From Bacillus sp. E(2018) (GTDB taxonomy: Bacteria; Bacillota; Bacilli; Bacillales; Fictibacillaceae), in contig NZ_SCOL01000001.1 in NCBI RefSeq assembly GCF_005503015.1, positions 62,001-126,000 of the forward strand: a stretch of DNA of 64,000 nucleotides, read 5' to 3'. Made by a program: the position numbers and the translations under genes. How positions within the stretch are numbered: the stretch's first letter is position 1; each line of letters begins with the position of its first letter. Below are positions 52,763 through 62,691 of this stretch, piece after piece. The notes beneath the pieces were generated by a model. The model was given only the letters and a program-made list of their open reading frames with translations, had not been told where the DNA came from and ran no database searches.

Positions 52763-52867
52763 AAACTCGTGGATAAAAGACAAAAACTTTTGGATTGAGA
52801 GTCAAAACTCGTGGATAAACAGCCGGAATATTTGGATTGGGTGCTCAAATTTCTGGATTGATGATGC
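52763..52867. repeat. Five degenerate 21-bp tandem repeats
   Basis: TGGAT recurs at 52770, 52791, 52812, 52833 and 52854, exactly 21 bases apart. Flanks are alike (AACTCGTGGATAAA, AACTTTTGGATTGAG, AACTCGTGGATAAA again). The array sits between ytpB and ytqB; no gene is evident in 52683-52911. Period equals two helical turns. Confidence 0.85.
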
Positions 52868-52911
52868 ATAATACCCCGCTGTATATATTTGACGACCCGT
52901 TTCTGTGTCCT

Positions 52912-52959
52912 GAAAAAAGGCTGAATCAACTTTTAGAAAGTTGAACTCAGCCTCTTTTT
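52912..52959. terminator. Bidirectional terminator at the end of ytqB
   Basis: AGGCTGA...CAACTTT (52918-52934) pairs with AAAGTTG...TCAGCCT (52937-52953), A-run before and T-run after. The last bases of ytqB lie in the stem. Confidence 0.87.
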
Positions 52960-53522
52960 TCAATTGCGACGACAAATGGCGGGTCGTTCTTTTGATTAAT
53001 AAATTCGTATTGTAATACATGAGCTTGTTTTTGATCCAGCTGTTTTACATAATTCATAACTATTTCTTTTTCTCTTTTGCCCTCTTCATGTCCATGGTAG
53101 ATCACGAGTATAATTACGCCTTCAGGTTTTAACAGTTGTAGGAGCTGTTCAATAGCACCGATGGTAGATGATCCTGTTGTTGTAATAGATTTGTCACTTC
53201 CAGGCAAGTAACCAAGGTTGAAAATAGCAGCAGTTACTTTTGTGTGAAGATCACTAGGTAACTGAGTGGTTAACTCATCATGAGAGGCATGAAAAAAAGT
53301 AACGTTATGATCTGCATGATGATCAAAAAGCCGTTGTTTTGAGTTCTTGATCGCTTGCTCTTGAATATCAAAAGCAAACACATGCCCGCTCTCGCCAACG
53401 AGTTTTGATAAAAATAAAGTGTCGTTTCCGTTTCCGCAAGTTGCATCTATGACCAAGTCCCCTGATTTACAGAACGATTGAAGAAGCGTTCTCGCAAACG
53501 GCAATACTCCTTCTAATTTCAT
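52947..53522 (-). CDS. ytqB: Class I SAM-dependent RNA methyltransferase YtqB
   Basis: 191 aa. SAM-binding VIDATCGNGNDTLFLSKLVG, acidic second strand VFAFDIQEQAI and motif AAIFNLGYLPGSD, where NLGYLPG is diagnostic of the YtqB/MnmM family. Some members methylate tRNA wobble uridine derivatives. ATG 53522 overlaps the ytqA stop by 4 bases (ATGA), so the two RNA-modification genes are coupled. Confidence 0.92.
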   Translation of the reverse strand: MKLEGVLPFARTLLQSFCKSGDLVIDATCGNGNDTLFLSKLVGESGHVFAFDIQEQAIKNSKQRLFDHHADHNVTFFHASHDELTTQLPSDLHTKVTAAIFNLGYLPGSDKSITTTGSSTIGAIEQLLQLLKPEGVIILVIYHGHEEGKREKEIVMNYVKQLDQKQAHVLQYEFINQKNDPPFVVAIEKRG

Positions 53523-54484
53523 AGGGTGTTCACCTCAGTAGTATTATAAAATTTCCCTTGAAAACTATTTCTATTTTTAAGCTCACTTTCGATTGCGTTT
53601 AATACTTTCCATTTATTTAAACTCCACATCGGTCCGACCAATAGATCAGATGGCCCGTCTCCAGTCAGGCGATGAATCATCATATGTGGAGGGAGAATCT
53701 CCAGCTGGTCACAAACTAATTTCACATAAGTTTCAAAATCAAGAAATTCTAACATGCCTTGTTCATATTGTTTGACCATAGGTGTCTTTTTTAGAAGATG
53801 AAGCAAATGAATCTTAATTCCTTGAACATCAAGTTTCGCAACTTCTCTTGCCGTTTCCATCATCATCTCAGGAGTTTCTAAAGGCAATCCATTGATGATG
53901 TGTGAACACACTCTAATGTTATATTTTCGAAGTTTTTCAACGCCTTCTACATATGTTGCGTAATCATGAGCTCTGTTTATGAGCAGAGCTGTTCGTTCAT
54001 GTACAGTCTGAAGTCCTAACTCTACCCAAAGGTAAGTTCTTTTATTTAAGTCAGCAAGATATTCGATCACATCATCCGGTAAACAATCAGGTCTCGTAGC
54101 AATCGAAAGTCCAACAACGCCATCTTGTTCGAGGACGGTTTCATAGAGCTCTTTAAGTTGTTCAACAGGAGCATAAGTGTTCGTAAAAGCTTGAAAATAG
54201 CCGATATACTTCCCTTTTTTCCACTTTGCATGCATTCGTTCTTTAACGGTGTGAAACTGTGTAATGATATCATCACGGCGGTTTCCTGCAAAATCTCCTG
54301 AGCCACTTTGAGAGCAGAAGGTACACCCTCCAAATGCGGCATTGCCATCACGATTCGGACAATCGAATCCTCCATCTAATGGTACTTTAATAATTTTATC
54401 TCCAAAATGGGATTTCAAATGCTGATTCCATGTGTAATATCTTTTATCTCCAAAATAATCTGGCTTTTCCATAAGGTGTGCCAT
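53519..54484 (-). CDS. ytqA: Radical SAM protein YtqA (TIGR01212 family)
   Basis: 321 aa. A cluster-binding cysteine region CPNRDGNAAFGGCTFC and the ITQFHTVKERM, VGLSIATRPDC and YLWVELGLQTVHERT blocks define the family. Members paired with YtqB-type methyltransferases act on tRNA (MnmL/MnmM type). ATG 54484 follows AAAGGAGTG; a longer open frame to 54553 has no site. Confidence 0.92.
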   Translation of the reverse strand: MAHLMEKPDYFGDKRYYTWNQHLKSHFGDKIIKVPLDGGFDCPNRDGNAAFGGCTFCSQSGSGDFAGNRRDDIITQFHTVKERMHAKWKKGKYIGYFQAFTNTYAPVEQLKELYETVLEQDGVVGLSIATRPDCLPDDVIEYLADLNKRTYLWVELGLQTVHERTALLINRAHDYATYVEGVEKLRKYNIRVCSHIINGLPLETPEMMMETAREVAKLDVQGIKIHLLHLLKKTPMVKQYEQGMLEFLDFETYVKLVCDQLEILPPHMMIHRLTGDGPSDLLVGPMWSLNKWKVLNAIESELKNRNSFQGKFYNTTEVNTL

Positions 54485-54649
54485 CTTTCTCACTCCTTTA
54501 TACGGTGATGAGCACCATATGACATTGTAGCATGTTCGCACTGTTAGCGGCAAAGTGAGTTGTCAGTACTTTCAAATTGTAAAGTGCAGGAAAAAGGAAT
54601 AAAATACAGAGTGGTTTAAGACATCTTAGTTAGCAAGCGGGGGATATTT

Positions 54650-55846
54650 ATGCCAGCGAAAGTATGGCTGCTCATCATTGGAATGGCACTTAATGTGACC
54701 GGCTCAAGTTTCTTGTGGCCGATCAATACGATTTTTATACATGAACACCTAGGTAAGTCACTTACCGTAGCAGGAATTGTTCTATTACTTAACTCAGGTG
54801 CCGGAATAATCGGTAACTTAACGGGAGGATTGCTTTTTGATAAATTAGGAGGCTACAAGACCATTATGCTCGGTGTCTCCATTTCATTTACGACTTCCTT
54901 CTTATTAATCTGGTTTCATGATTTTTGGATGTACAGTATCCTTCTTGTTTTTATGGGATTTGGAATGGGAATCGTCTTTCCATCTATGTATGCATTAGCA
55001 GGTACGATGTGGAAAGAGGGTGGGAGAAAAGCATTTAACCGAATCTATATTGCACAGAACGTAGGAGTGGCGCTTGGGGCTGCTCTTGGTGGATTTGCAG
55101 CTTCCTATTCTTTTACACTCTCATTCATTAGTTGTTCAGCTCTATCTTTTGTATTTTTTATTATCGTGCTGTTCGGTTTTAAAGACATTGATGCAACAGA
55201 AGAAGCTTCTGTGCAGACTGTTTTTTCTCAACGAAAAAGAATTCATAACAAAGAAGCGTTTATGGCACTATTGATTTTATGTGGAGGGTATCTGCTAGCT
55301 TGGATTGGTTACGTGCAATGGCAGTCTACGATCGCTGCTTATACACAATCACTAGGAGTAACTCTTAAGATGTACAGTTTGCTTTGGACCGTTAACGGTG
55401 TGTTTATCGTTCTTGGTCAGCCGCTAGTCAATCTTTTCTTAAAAAGATGGCTGCACTCCACAACATCGCAAATTTTGGTTGGATATTGTATATTTGTTAT
55501 TTCATTCGTGATGGTAGGGAATGCTAAAGACTTTAGTGGCTTTATGATGGCCATGATCGTTCTTACTATAGGAGAAATGCTCGTATGGCCTGGCGTCCCT
55601 TCCATCGCAGCAGAGCTTGCTCCTGAAGGCAGAGCCGGATTCTATCAAGGAATCGTAAACTCAACAGCCACAGGCGGAAGGATGCTCGGACCGTTGTTTG
55701 GAGGAATGATTGCAGATATTTTCAACATATCCGTATTGTTTCAAACGATCATCGGCCTGATGGTGCTTGCTTTCATTTTGACGATTCTATATAGCAGGAG
55801 TCGACATGCCATTCAGCAAACTGAAATTCCTCAACAAGCTTCTTGA
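54650..55846 (+). CDS. yttB: MFS transporter YttB
   Basis: 398-aa, twelve-helix efflux-type MFS protein. The motif-A-like GGLLFDKLGGYKTIMLGV and VFPSMYALAGTMWKEGGR are visible, with a 5'-half GSSFLWPINTIFIHEHLGKS signature of DHA1-like exporters. GCGGGGG precedes ATG 54650. Position next to ytqA and leuS matches B. subtilis yttB. Substrate unknown. Confidence 0.88.
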   Translation: MPAKVWLLIIGMALNVTGSSFLWPINTIFIHEHLGKSLTVAGIVLLLNSGAGIIGNLTGGLLFDKLGGYKTIMLGVSISFTTSFLLIWFHDFWMYSILLVFMGFGMGIVFPSMYALAGTMWKEGGRKAFNRIYIAQNVGVALGAALGGFAASYSFTLSFISCSALSFVFFIIVLFGFKDIDATEEASVQTVFSQRKRIHNKEAFMALLILCGGYLLAWIGYVQWQSTIAAYTQSLGVTLKMYSLLWTVNGVFIVLGQPLVNLFLKRWLHSTTSQILVGYCIFVISFVMVGNAKDFSGFMMAMIVLTIGEMLVWPGVPSIAAELAPEGRAGFYQGIVNSTATGGRMLGPLFGGMIADIFNISVLFQTIIGLMVLAFILTILYSRSRHAIQQTEIPQQAS

Positions 55847-55865
55847 GATTTATAGATAATGAACA

Positions 55866-55912
55866 ACCAAGAGACCGTGATAGGATAATCACGGTCTCTT
55901 GGTTTATATTTT
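55866..55912. terminator. Intrinsic terminator
   Basis: Perfect 16-base arms ACCAAGAGACCGTGAT (55866-55881) and its complement (55888-55903), then TTATATTTT. It may serve yttB and the convergent bioY. Confidence 0.92.
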
Positions 55913-55918
55913 AATGAA

Positions 55919-56488
55919 TTAAGCGGCTCTTGTTTCTTCTTTTGGAAGCAGTTTAGCTGACATTAATCTTCTTCTGATCGTAACACCAAGAACTGAAGCT
56001 AAAATGGCTTTAATTACTCCTACAAGTAAAAAAGGAATAACACCACCACTCATTGCTTGTTCCCAGCTAAGGCTTGCAATGAACTTTAGTTGAACGGCAC
56101 CAAAAACAAGTGTAATCACCATACCCGCAATGTTAGCCACAACAGCTGGCAGAAGAGTAAAACTTGTCTTTTCTAAAATGAGTCCAGTGATATAAGCAGC
56201 GATGATAAAGCCGACGATATAGCCTCCTGTTGGACCAATCAGCACCATGAACCCACCTTTAGCTTCAGAGAAAACAGGAAGACCGATCGCTCCCATAGCG
56301 ACATAGATCATTACGGCAAGCGTACCGTATTTACGACCTAAAATAGTTGCGCAAAGCCCGATCGCTAAAGTCTGCCCCGTAATTGGAACTACTGGCAGTG
56401 GAATGGTCAGTTGCGCAAGTATCGCTGTTATTCCTGCCATGAGAGCCGCGTAAAGAGACATCTTTAGTTTTTGATTACTTTCATACAT
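55919..56488 (-). CDS. bioY: Biotin transporter BioY
   Basis: 189-aa, six-helix S-component for biotin. Signatures PITGQTLAIGLCATILGRKY, GPTGGYIVGFIIAAYITG and GAVQLKFIAS are typical. It uses a shared ECF module or works alone. No bioMN genes adjoin. A BirA operator lies immediately upstream, so it is repressed in biotin excess. Confidence 0.93.
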   Translation of the reverse strand: MYESNQKLKMSLYAALMAGITAILAQLTIPLPVVPITGQTLAIGLCATILGRKYGTLAVMIYVAMGAIGLPVFSEAKGGFMVLIGPTGGYIVGFIIAAYITGLILEKTSFTLLPAVVANIAGMVITLVFGAVQLKFIASLSWEQAMSGGVIPFLLVGVIKAILASVLGVTIRRRLMSAKLLPKEETRAA

Positions 56489-56508
56489 GTTTGTTGCACC
56501 CCTTTTTT

Positions 56509-56539
56509 ATGTTAACGTAAAAATAATATCAGTTAACAT
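56509..56539 (-). promoter_or_regulatory. BirA (biotin repressor) operator
   Basis: ATGTTAAC (56509-56516), a 15-base spacer and GTTAACAT (56532-56539) form the classic BirA dyad (TTGTTAAC-N15-GTTAACAA). Placed 20 bases before the bioY start. Confidence 0.87.
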
Positions 56540-56639
56540 TACATTAAACAGCTCTATAATGTTTGTCAAGATACCGCTTACAGCGACAAAGGATTTGTTT
56601 ATAAGTGGTAAAAATAGGTTATTATACTTCTAAACAACC

Positions 56640-56668
56640 TTGACAATTTAGGGAGTTATTCATAAAAT
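56640..56668 (+). promoter_or_regulatory. leuS promoter
   Basis: TTGACA (56640-56645), 17-base spacer, TAAAAT (56663-56668), upstream of the T-box leader. Confidence 0.85.
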
Positions 56669-56724
56669 ACAAATTAGCATCTAAATTTCTAATAACGATG
56701 ATAGGGAATAGTAAATAAAGAATG

Positions 56725-56945
56725 GAAATGATAGAGAGTTGACGGCTGGTGCAAGTCAACCCGGACTTTTTTGAACTCGCCCTTTAGTTGCAAGTGTGAA
56801 TGAAGTAATGCTTGCCGTTCGCCGCGTTAAGGTTTGTTTCCGAGTGAATGCGATTTTTTGCATTAATCAGGGTGGTACCGCGGCAGGTTTAAATTGTTAA
56901 CTAACCTTTCGTCCCTAATGTTTATTAGGGGCGGAAGGTTTTTTG
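56725..56945 (+). ncRNA. T-box leader (leucine), with terminator
   Basis: Stem I begins AGAGAGTTGACGGCTGG. The specifier in GAACTCGCC reads CTC (56776-56778), a leucine codon. The T-box AGGGTGGTACCGCG (56869-56882) is exact. The terminator has arms 56903-56919 and 56924-56940 followed by TTTTTTG. Uncharged tRNA-Leu would pair with specifier and T-box and allow read-through into leuS. Confidence 0.96.
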
Positions 56946-56979
56946 TTTTTAAAGTACAGTTTTCTAAGGAGGATCGGTT

Positions 56980-59400
56980 ATGTATTATAACCACAAAACA
57001 ATCGAGAAAAAGTGGCAGCAGTTCTGGGATGAGAACAAAACGTTCCAAACAAAAGAAGAATATGATAAAAAGAAATTTTACGCGCTAGATATGTTTCCAT
57101 ACCCATCTGGAGCTGGCTTACACGTTGGTCATCCAGAAGGTTACACGGCAACAGATATTCTATCTAGAATGAAACGTATGCAAGGTTACAATGTCCTTCA
57201 TCCGATGGGATGGGATGCTTTCGGACTTCCTGCAGAACAATATGCGCTTGATACAGGAAACGATCCAGCAGAATTTACGGAAACGAACATTAACACGTTC
57301 CGCAGACAGATTAAAGAGCTTGGTTTCTCTTATGATTGGGATCGTGAAGTAAATACAACAGATCCTTCTTATTACAAATGGACTCAATGGATCTTTATCC
57401 AACTATATAATAAAGGTCTTGCGTATGTAGATGAAGTACCTGTGAACTGGTGTGAAGCGCTTGGAACGGTACTTGCGAACGAAGAAGTCATCGATGGGAA
57501 AAGTGAACGCGGAGGTCATCCTGTCGTTCGTAAACCTATGAGACAATGGATGCTTAAGATTACAGCTTACGCTGACAGACTATTAGAAGATCTAGATGAA
57601 CTAGACTGGCCTGAGAGCTTGAAAGACATGCAGCGAAACTGGATCGGCCGCTCAGAGGGAGCTGAAGTCCACTTTGATGTAGATGGACATTCTTCGAAGA
57701 TCACAGTGTTCACAACTCGTCCGGATACACTTTTCGGTGCGACATATTTAGTGCTTGCGCCTGAAAATAAACTAGTGAACGATATTGTAACAGAGGATCA
57801 AAAAGAGGCTGTAACCGCTTATCAAAGACAAGTAGAAACAAAGTCTGATCTTGAACGTACAGAACTTGCAAAAGAAAAGTCTGGTGTGTTTACTGGAGCA
57901 TATGCGATTCATCCTGTAACAGGTGCGAAACTTCCGATCTGGATTGCAGACTATGTACTAGCAAGCTATGGAACGGGTGCGATCATGGCAGTTCCTGCGC
58001 ATGATGAACGTGATCATGAGTTCGCAGTTAAGTTTGAACTTCCGATCGCTGAAGTGGTTGCCGGCGGAAATGTGGCAGAAGAAGCGTACACAGGAGATGG
58101 TGAACACGTAAATTCAGATTTCTTGAATGGCATGCAGAAAGAAGAAGCGATTGCGACAATGAATGAATGGCTTTCTGAGAACGGAAAAGGCGAGAAGAAG
58201 ATCACGTACCGTCTTCGTGACTGGTTGTTCTCACGTCAGCGTTATTGGGGCGAACCGATTCCAATCATACACTGGGAAGATGGTACGATGTCGACGGTGT
58301 CAGAAGATCAGCTTCCTCTTCTTCTACCTGTTGTTAAAGAAATCAAGCCTTCTGGTACAGGTGAATCTCCACTCGCTAACGTTGAAGAGTGGGTAAACGT
58401 TGTAGATCCTGAAACAGGAAAGAAAGGACGTCGTGAAACGAATACGATGCCGCAATGGGCAGGAAGCTGCTGGTACTACCTTCGATATATCGATCCGAAA
58501 AACGAGGAGCAATTAGCATCTCCTGAAAAGCTAAAGCACTGGCTTCCAGTTGACATTTATATCGGTGGAGCAGAGCACGCGGTGTTGCATCTTCTTTATG
58601 CTCGTTTCTGGCATAAGGTTATGTATGATCTTGGTATCGTTCCGACAAAAGAGCCTTTCCAAAAACTTTTCAACCAAGGAATGATTCTTGGAGAAAATAA
58701 TGAGAAGATGAGTAAATCTAAAGGAAACGTAGTTAACCCTGACGAGATCGTAACGAGCCATGGTGCAGATACACTGCGTTTGTATGAGATGTTCATGGGA
58801 CCACTTGACGCTTCCATCGCATGGAGCACAACTGGTTTAGACGGAGCTCGCAGATTCCTAGATCGTGTATGGAGATTGCTTCTTGCTGAAGATGGAGAGA
58901 AGATAAATCCTTCTATCCAAGATACACAAGGAACAGAGGCCTTCAACCGTCTTTACCATATGACGGTAAAGAAAGTAACGGAAGATTATGAAGGGCTTCG
59001 CTTTAATACAGCCATTTCACAATTGATGGTCTTTGTAAATGAAGCAAATAAACAAGAAGTACTTCCAAAAGATTTCATGCAAGGATTTGTTAAGATGCTA
59101 TCCCCAATCGCTCCGCATATTTGTGAAGAGCTATGGGAAATGCTAGGTGGAGAAGGCAGCATCGCATATGCATCTTGGCCAGTTTGGGACGAAGCTCAAC
59201 TTGTAGAAAATGAAGTTGAAATTGTCGTCCAAGTTAACGGTAAACTTAAAGCGAAGATGACAATTGCAGCAAACATCAGCGGATCTGATATGGAAGAAGC
59301 TGCGCTAAAAGATGAATCTGTTCAACAAAGCATTGAAGGAAAAACGATTCGCAAAGTGATTACAGTTCCAGGTAAGCTTGTGAATATCGTTGCGAATTAA
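56980..59400 (+). CDS. leuS: Leucyl-tRNA synthetase
   Basis: Class I synthetase, 806 aa. HIGH-type [12 protein letters not shown] near residue 49 and [13 protein letters not shown] near residue 575 define the catalytic site. The editing (CP1) domain with [18 protein letters not shown] lies between. AAGGAGGA precedes ATG 56980. Controlled by the leucine T-box. Confidence 0.98.
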   Translation: MYYNHKTIEKKWQQFWDENKTFQTKEEYDKKKFYALDMFPYPSGAGLHVGHPEGYTATDILSRMKRMQGYNVLHPMGWDAFGLPAEQYALDTGNDPAEFTETNINTFRRQIKELGFSYDWDREVNTTDPSYYKWTQWIFIQLYNKGLAYVDEVPVNWCEALGTVLANEEVIDGKSERGGHPVVRKPMRQWMLKITAYADRLLEDLDELDWPESLKDMQRNWIGRSEGAEVHFDVDGHSSKITVFTTRPDTLFGATYLVLAPENKLVNDIVTEDQKEAVTAYQRQVETKSDLERTELAKEKSGVFTGAYAIHPVTGAKLPIWIADYVLASYGTGAIMAVPAHDERDHEFAVKFELPIAEVVAGGNVAEEAYTGDGEHVNSDFLNGMQKEEAIATMNEWLSENGKGEKKITYRLRDWLFSRQRYWGEPIPIIHWEDGTMSTVSEDQLPLLLPVVKEIKPSGTGESPLANVEEWVNVVDPETGKKGRRETNTMPQWAGSCWYYLRYIDPKNEEQLASPEKLKHWLPVDIYIGGAEHAVLHLLYARFWHKVMYDLGIVPTKEPFQKLFNQGMILGENNEKMSKSKGNVVNPDEIVTSHGADTLRLYEMFMGPLDASIAWSTTGLDGARRFLDRVWRLLLAEDGEKINPSIQDTQGTEAFNRLYHMTVKKVTEDYEGLRFNTAISQLMVFVNEANKQEVLPKDFMQGFVKMLSPIAPHICEELWEMLGGEGSIAYASWPVWDEAQLVENEVEIVVQVNGKLKAKMTIAANISGSDMEEAALKDESVQQSIEGKTIRKVITVPGKLVNIVAN

Positions 59401-59415
59401 AGGAGGCCTATGCTC

Positions 59416-59715
59416 ATGGAAGAATTAAAAGAAATTTCACCGTCAGAAGTAAAACAATTGCTTCAAGAGGGGAAAAAGATTTCTCTGATTGATGTTCGCG
59501 AAGATGAGGAAGTAGCTGAAGGGAAGATTCCAGAGGCAGCGCATATCAAAATGGGTGAGATCCCTATGCGTTTAGATGAAATTAATAAAGACGAAGAACA
59601 CATCATCGTCTGCCGTTCCGGACGACGCAGTGAGAATGTAGCATATTTCCTGCAAGATCATGGATATAAGGTGAAGAATATGACTGGCGGTATGCTGGAA
59701 TATAGTAAGGACTAA
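59416..59715 (+). CDS. ytwF: Rhodanese-domain protein YtwF
   Basis: 99-aa single-domain sulfurtransferase-like protein. Strand LIDVREDEEVAEGKIPEAAH and active loop VCRSGRRS with the catalytic Cys are intact. ATG 59416 sits 9 bases after AAAGGAGG; ATG 59410 is too close. It lies 15 bases after leuS, as in B. subtilis. Confidence 0.9.
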   Translation: MEELKEISPSEVKQLLQEGKKISLIDVREDEEVAEGKIPEAAHIKMGEIPMRLDEINKDEEHIIVCRSGRRSENVAYFLQDHGYKVKNMTGGMLEYSKD

Positions 59716-59717
59716 TG

Positions 59718-59758
59718 AAAAAACTCTCTGCTCAATGACTTGAGCGGAGAGTTTTTTT
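59718..59758 (+). terminator. Terminator of leuS-ytwF
   Basis: Eighteen-base arms 59718-59735 and 59740-59757 with one mismatch and a 4-base loop, T-run within the right arm. Confidence 0.92.
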
Positions 59759-59848
59759 AATCTATAGGTTTACTTTATTAAAGAATGTTTAAATTTCCAA
59801 GATATAGCCGATAGAAAGGGTATACTTATTAGCCTTGGAGGCTTACAA

Positions 59849-61768
59849 ATGCCATTAAAACACGCAAAAACAAAAAAATGGACCTATATCCTAGCTGTTT
59901 TGTTTACCTTACATACTGTAAGCACAATTGGTTTAATGTACAATCAGAGCTTTTTAATGTATGGAATAGACTTTGGAATTGTTGTTCTTTTTGCAATTCT
60001 AATATATAAAATGCTAATCGTAAAAGATAGTTATGCGATAAATTTAGAGCAGGAGATTTTAAATCATAAAGAAACGTTCGCTGAATTAGAAGCAAACCGG
60101 GTAAAGCTTCAAAACATATTTGATAGTATCGACGTTGCGATCTGGTCGCACAATCTAAAAACGAATAAACTCTTAATTACATCGGGTATTGAAAAATTAT
60201 ATGGTTATCCATTGCAAGCTTTTTACGATGATTCAGAATTATGGAAGAAGGTCATTCACCCAGACGATGATGAGATCATCAATAACCGAGGCATTGCGAT
60301 ACAAAACGGATTGATCACTACAAGTGAATATCGGATTATGAAGCCAAACGGTGAAATACGATGGATTCAAGATCGAGGAATACCTTTTTTAGATGCCAAC
60401 AACGAATTAGTTGATTTTAACTCCATCCTTATTGATATTACGGAAAGAAAAAGAGCTGAGATAACGATTGAGCATATGGCTTATTATGATGAATTAACGG
60501 GCCTGCCAAATCGTAATGGCTTTATGCAGGCGATTGAAAAACAAATAGTAGAATCAAAGCTTCAAAATCGAAATCTAGCCTTAATGTATGTAGACCTAGA
60601 TCGGTTTAACGTTCTAAATGATACGCTTGGACACAGTTTTGGTGATCTGTTGCTTCAGAAAGTAGCGGAACTTTTAAAGGTTACGGTTGGTTATTACGGA
60701 ACGGTGTATAGAAGGAGCGGGGATGAATTTCTGATTTTGCTAAACTTTAAAGAGATCAGTGAGATCAAACAAAAAGCAAAGCAAATTATTCAGGCTTTTA
60801 CAAAACCGTTCAAATTGAGTGGACAAGAAGTATTTACAACACCAAGCATTGGTATAAGTATCTATCCTGAGAATGGTTCGGATAGCGAGACTCTCTTGAA
60901 ACGGGCTGACTCCGCTCTTTATCAAGCAAAAGAGAAAGGGCGAAACACTTATCAATTTTTTGCAGAACAACGTGATGGCAAGATGGAAAGAAGGTTAAAT
61001 CTCGAACATGGTCTAAGAAAAGCATTAACGAACAAAGAGTTCTTTCTTGTTTATCAGCCTTTAGTTCATATCGGTCATAATAAAATTCTAGGTGTTGAAG
61101 CGTTATTGCGCTGGAATAAAGAAGATGAGGGAATGATCTCCCCGGCTGAGTTTATTCCGATCGCTGAAGAAACGGGAATGATTCTTCCAATCGGTGAATG
61201 GGTGTTGAGAGAAGCTTGTATGCAAGGATTAAGCTGGCTTAAAAATGGCTTCAATGATCTCTTGATCTCGGTTAATATTTCAGTTAGACAACTATTAGAA
61301 GAATCTTTTATTGAAAGAGTAGAAAGTATTCTTTCAGAGACTGAATTTCCACCTGCTTCATTAGAGTTGGAGATTACAGAGAGCACGACGATGCAAAACA
61401 TGGAAGAAGCTCTTCCGATTTTGAATGCTTTAAGAACGAAAGGAATTCGCATATCAGTGGATGACTTTGGTACGGGGTACTCTTCTTTAACGTATTTGAG
61501 ACATCTGCCTGTTGATACACTAAAGATTGATAAGATGTTCATCGATGACATTTTAACAGATCAAAAAGCAGGGGCCATTGTAAAAACGATTATTGATATG
61601 GGACACAATCTTGATTTTCACGTCATTGCAGAAGGTATCGAAAGCCGTGAACAGATTGATTTCTTAGTAGAACAAGGGTGTATATACGGTCAAGGTTATC
61701 ATCTGCACAAACCACTTCACGCTGATGAACTTGAAAAACAGTTGCATAAGAATGTTGTGATGAATTGA
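59849..61768 (+). CDS. Membrane PAS-GGDEF-EAL protein (c-di-GMP turnover)
   Basis: 639 aa: two N-terminal helices (YILAVLFTLHTVSTIGLMY, FGIVVLFAILIYKMLI), PAS domain about 80-205 (WSHNLKTNKLLITSGIEKLY), GGDEF about 210-370 and EAL about 385-635. The GGDEF motif reads SGDEF (RRSGDEF), a variant still active in some enzymes. I see no RxxD inhibitory site. The EAL domain keeps EALLRW, ELEITEST, DDFGTGYSSLTYLRHLP, AEGIES and QGYHLHKP, so phosphodiesterase activity is likely. Its relation to the c-di-GMP riboswitch at 36.0 kb is open. Confidence 0.92.
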   Translation: MPLKHAKTKKWTYILAVLFTLHTVSTIGLMYNQSFLMYGIDFGIVVLFAILIYKMLIVKDSYAINLEQEILNHKETFAELEANRVKLQNIFDSIDVAIWSHNLKTNKLLITSGIEKLYGYPLQAFYDDSELWKKVIHPDDDEIINNRGIAIQNGLITTSEYRIMKPNGEIRWIQDRGIPFLDANNELVDFNSILIDITERKRAEITIEHMAYYDELTGLPNRNGFMQAIEKQIVESKLQNRNLALMYVDLDRFNVLNDTLGHSFGDLLLQKVAELLKVTVGYYGTVYRRSGDEFLILLNFKEISEIKQKAKQIIQAFTKPFKLSGQEVFTTPSIGISIYPENGSDSETLLKRADSALYQAKEKGRNTYQFFAEQRDGKMERRLNLEHGLRKALTNKEFFLVYQPLVHIGHNKILGVEALLRWNKEDEGMISPAEFIPIAEETGMILPIGEWVLREACMQGLSWLKNGFNDLLISVNISVRQLLEESFIERVESILSETEFPPASLELEITESTTMQNMEEALPILNALRTKGIRISVDDFGTGYSSLTYLRHLPVDTLKIDKMFIDDILTDQKAGAIVKTIIDMGHNLDFHVIAEGIESREQIDFLVEQGCIYGQGYHLHKPLHADELEKQLHKNVVMN

Positions 61769-61769
61769 G

Positions 61770-61814
61770 AAAAGCTTAAAACGCCGCGAATGAACGGTGT
61801 TTTGAGCTTTTTTA
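61770..61814 (+). terminator. Intrinsic terminator
   Basis: AAAAGCTTAAAACGCCG (61770-61786) pairs with CGGTGTTTTGAGCTTTT (61795-61811), with wobbles, then T-run. Confidence 0.9.
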
Positions 61815-61968
61815 ATTGAGTTTCAGATCAATAGATTGATTGTCATGCGGTGTACGTCTGCAAGCTTATTTGCCCACAGACCATACATCTATTACACAAC
61901 AAAATGTTTTATAACCTTCGTTTCGTGAAACACTACTTAAGTAGACAAATTGAAGGAGTGGATATGTA

Positions 61969-62604
61969 GTGAATGTATTAGTAATTGGAGCAAACGGTAA
62001 TATTGGTAAAATGACATGCAATATACTAGCTGATCAAGAACACTCTATAAAAGCGATGGTACGAAAGGAAGAACAGCAGAATCATTTTCTGCATGAGAAC
62101 ATTCATGCCGTTATAGGTGATTTGGAACAGGATTTCGAACATGTATTTGAAGGGATTGAAGCTGTTATCTTCACAGCTGGTTCTGGTGGCCATACAGGAC
62201 CAGAGAAAACAGATGCTGTAGATTATGAAGGAGCGGTAAAGTCCATACAATTAGCACAAAAACATAAGGTGAAACAATTCATTCTTGTAAGTTCAGTGGG
62301 TGCTGACACTCCTGAAAAGGGACCAGAAGGACTTCAACATTATTTAGAAGCAAAAGGAAAAGCCGATCAAGAATTGATAAACAGCTCTTTAAATTATACG
62401 ATTCTTCGTCCAGGTGCGCTGACCGACGAAGATGGAATGGGCATGATCCAAGCGAAAGAAAAATTGAACGAGCGCGGATCTATTCCCCGAGCAGATGTGG
62501 CAAGAACACTTGCAGCATGTCTAGGAAATGAAAACGTAAGCCATAAAGTTTTTGAACTGATTGAAGGAGAAGTACCTATTCAAACGGCTCTTGAAAATCT
62601 GTAA
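61969..62604 (+). CDS. NAD(P)-binding atypical SDR (YhfK/NmrA-like)
   Basis: 211 aa. Nucleotide-binding VIGANGNIGKM at the start, acidic IGDLEQDF, ILVSSVGADTPEKGP and the KGKADQELINSSLNYTILRPG stretch fit the SDR_a5-type family. GTG 61969 follows AAGGAGTGG. Substrate and redox role unknown. Confidence 0.88.
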   Translation: MNVLVIGANGNIGKMTCNILADQEHSIKAMVRKEEQQNHFLHENIHAVIGDLEQDFEHVFEGIEAVIFTAGSGGHTGPEKTDAVDYEGAVKSIQLAQKHKVKQFILVSSVGADTPEKGPEGLQHYLEAKGKADQELINSSLNYTILRPGALTDEDGMGMIQAKEKLNERGSIPRADVARTLAACLGNENVSHKVFELIEGEVPIQTALENL

Positions 62605-62634
62605 GACAAAACTAGTCAAAACTTAACAAAGGAT

Positions 62635-62690
62635 AAGCATCCCCAAAGGCCGAAGAACTAACAGAACTTCCGCTGAAAGGGGATGCTTTT
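62635..62690 (+). terminator. Hairpin/terminator enclosing the cse60 ribosome binding site
   Basis: AAGCATCCCC (62635-62644) pairs perfectly with GGGGATGCTT (62679-62688), then TT. An inner CGAAG/CTTCCG stem is possible. AAAGGGG (62676-62682), the site for ATG 62692, lies partly in the right arm. Confidence 0.72.
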
Positions 62691-62691
62691 T

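Noticed and set aside
52763..52867. CRISPR-like array
   Set aside because: Units are 21 bases, contiguous and degenerate, without spacers, leader or cas genes.
52738..53020. Minus-strand ORFs through the 21-bp repeat array and ytqB end
   Set aside because: Composition reflects the repeat and terminator, with no start signal.
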